In this document: positions 62,987 to 64,000 of the stretch, piece after piece
Position numbering within the stretch: the first letter of the stretch is position 1
Layout of the letters: each line of letters opens with the position of its first letter
NCBI GenBank assembly: GCA_000469685.2
Contig: LS997565.1
Span: forward strand, 27,883,645 to 27,947,644
Origin: Haemonchus contortus
Lineage: Eukaryota > Nematoda > Chromadorea > Rhabditida > Trichostrongylidae
Direction: 5' to 3'
DNA: 64,000 bases
Notes under the pieces: model-generated
What the model was told of the DNA's origin: nothing
Database searches by the model: none
What the model saw: the letters and a program-made list of their open reading frames with translations, nothing else
Made by a program: the position numbers and the translations under genes

Positions 62987-64000
62987 TAAAACCCAATGCC
63001 CTGTTCGACTCTAGAACAGTTTGTTCACGAGGATTCTCCTTAGTGGTGCGGAATAAAAAGCTAAGGCAAGTTCCACGGCCTAGCGATAGAAAAGGAGAGA
63101 TCAATAGATGATGCCCGAGATGCACATCCCGTTAACGTATTAGAGTGTCTGTGAAGTTTTGAAAAAATTCAGTCGGTTTTTCAACACGAAACAACCACAA
63201 CAATAAAGGTAGATCAGTGATCAAAATAGTGGTCTTCTCAGCCACGATGCCTCTGCATCAACAGGACAGGGCACTCATGCCATTGCTCCCTAAAAAAGGA
63301 GAGGTGCGACGCAAATCATTCATACGTCACTTCCTAACGATCGTTGAGTTTTTTCCTTTTAGAGCAGGCCTAAGGGCTCCTGGAAGCATGACAGTCATAT
63401 TGGTCAAGGTCAGTTGAATATGTGTGGAGTGGGGTGGTCAACTCATACCAAGCCTTTCCAGCACAAACATCGACGTCCTCGCGGGGGGTGGCCGAGTATT
63501 ATCCATTACCATAATAAATGCTACTGTAAACGGTGAGAAATGGGATCTCGAAACACCATCTCTCTCTGTTGTCAACAGAATACTCTTGCGTTTACAGTTT
63601 ACTCGATCCAGCAGAGGAAGAATGAGTTCATGGCCTTTTCGGCGTAAGCGCCTTGCCTTGTAGCTGTGCCCTAACGTCCACTGGTAGGCATGGGCACGCA
63701 TGTGGTTATCTGTGTAGATATTTATATGACATCTACTTTTTATCCTGAGCAACTAACTCGGCAGATGTCGTCGTTCACTTATAGTCGAGGAGCTTCTGAA
63801 GCACATTGACTCGCCTTAGTCAAGGAGTCAGGTCCTGCTTAGTCAAGGAGTGTGCGATATTTGTTAAGTGTCCTGCTTCAAAAGTGACTTTTGCATGAAG
63901 CGTCGTGGATGATAGATCGGGGTGTAGAGAGCGTCTTTTCCATTTTCTGTCATTTTAAGGAGAGTTGCTACGACGAGAGGCCAGAACAGCGACGGTATTT
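62987..64000. other. Unassigned DNA
   Basis: AT-rich, no recognised gene. GTCAAGGAGT is repeated at 63819 and 63842 (CTTAGTCAAGGAGT). Confidence 0.35.

Overview
The window looks like a piece of nematode nuclear chromosome, most likely a strongylid (hookworm-like) worm. There are no bacterial-style gene clusters. Host coding sequence is split into short exons with GT..AG introns on the minus strand. Most of the DNA is transposable elements of types common in clade V nematodes: Ty3/gypsy and BEL/Pao LTR retrotransposons, Tc1-like and mariner transposons, and foldback/MITE repeats. The species cannot be named from the sequence alone.

Layout. 0.2-2.5 kb: decayed Ty3/gypsy pol with a snap-back duplication. 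2.6-13.7 kb: mostly non-coding, with copies of a MITE-like family ending in AAGGCACAGTTCACGATAA, a GC-rich palindromic MITE, and a few isolated exon-like segments on the minus strand (6.9-11.5 kb) that may belong to an unidentified extracellular protein gene. 13.9-34.4 kb: a nest of LTR elements flanked by two direct copies of a ~0.9 kb repeat. Inside it a BEL/Pao element (15.9-29.6 kb, plus strand) was split by a young, nearly full-structure Ty3/gypsy element (17119-24922, minus strand, near-identical LTRs, TTGT target duplication) and by a Tc1-like transposon (27198-28769). A second, gag-only BEL remnant follows (about 30.5-32.7 kb). 35.1-36.4 kb: a decayed Tc1/mariner copy.

Host gene 1 (36791-46010, minus strand) is a phytanoyl-CoA dioxygenase (PHYH). 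Nine exons with matching splice phases give a 313-residue protein that keeps the His/Asp/His iron ligands and the Lys and Arg that bind 2-oxoglutarate. Its introns hold a 1.57 kb palindromic Tc1 derivative, another Tc1/mariner remnant and several foldback MITEs. 46.3-54.1 kb: a MITE with a second palindrome nested in it, a perfect 20-bp hairpin, a 757-bp (CA)n array and otherwise featureless AT-rich DNA.

Host gene 2 (54134 to about 60171, minus strand) is an intron-containing gene derived from an hAT/BED-type transposase. Six downstream exons join in phase through the C-terminal dimerisation domain to a stop codon. A mariner copy (58764-59953) lies just downstream of its most upstream recognised exon. 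62.1-63.0 kb: an internally deleted mariner.

The points most worth following up are the ~409-residue unidentified extension fused to the integrase of the young gypsy element, the three in-frame stop codons in its otherwise uninterrupted 2,276-codon gag-pol frame, the long inverted Tc1 repeat inside the PHYH transcription unit, and the hAT-derived host gene.
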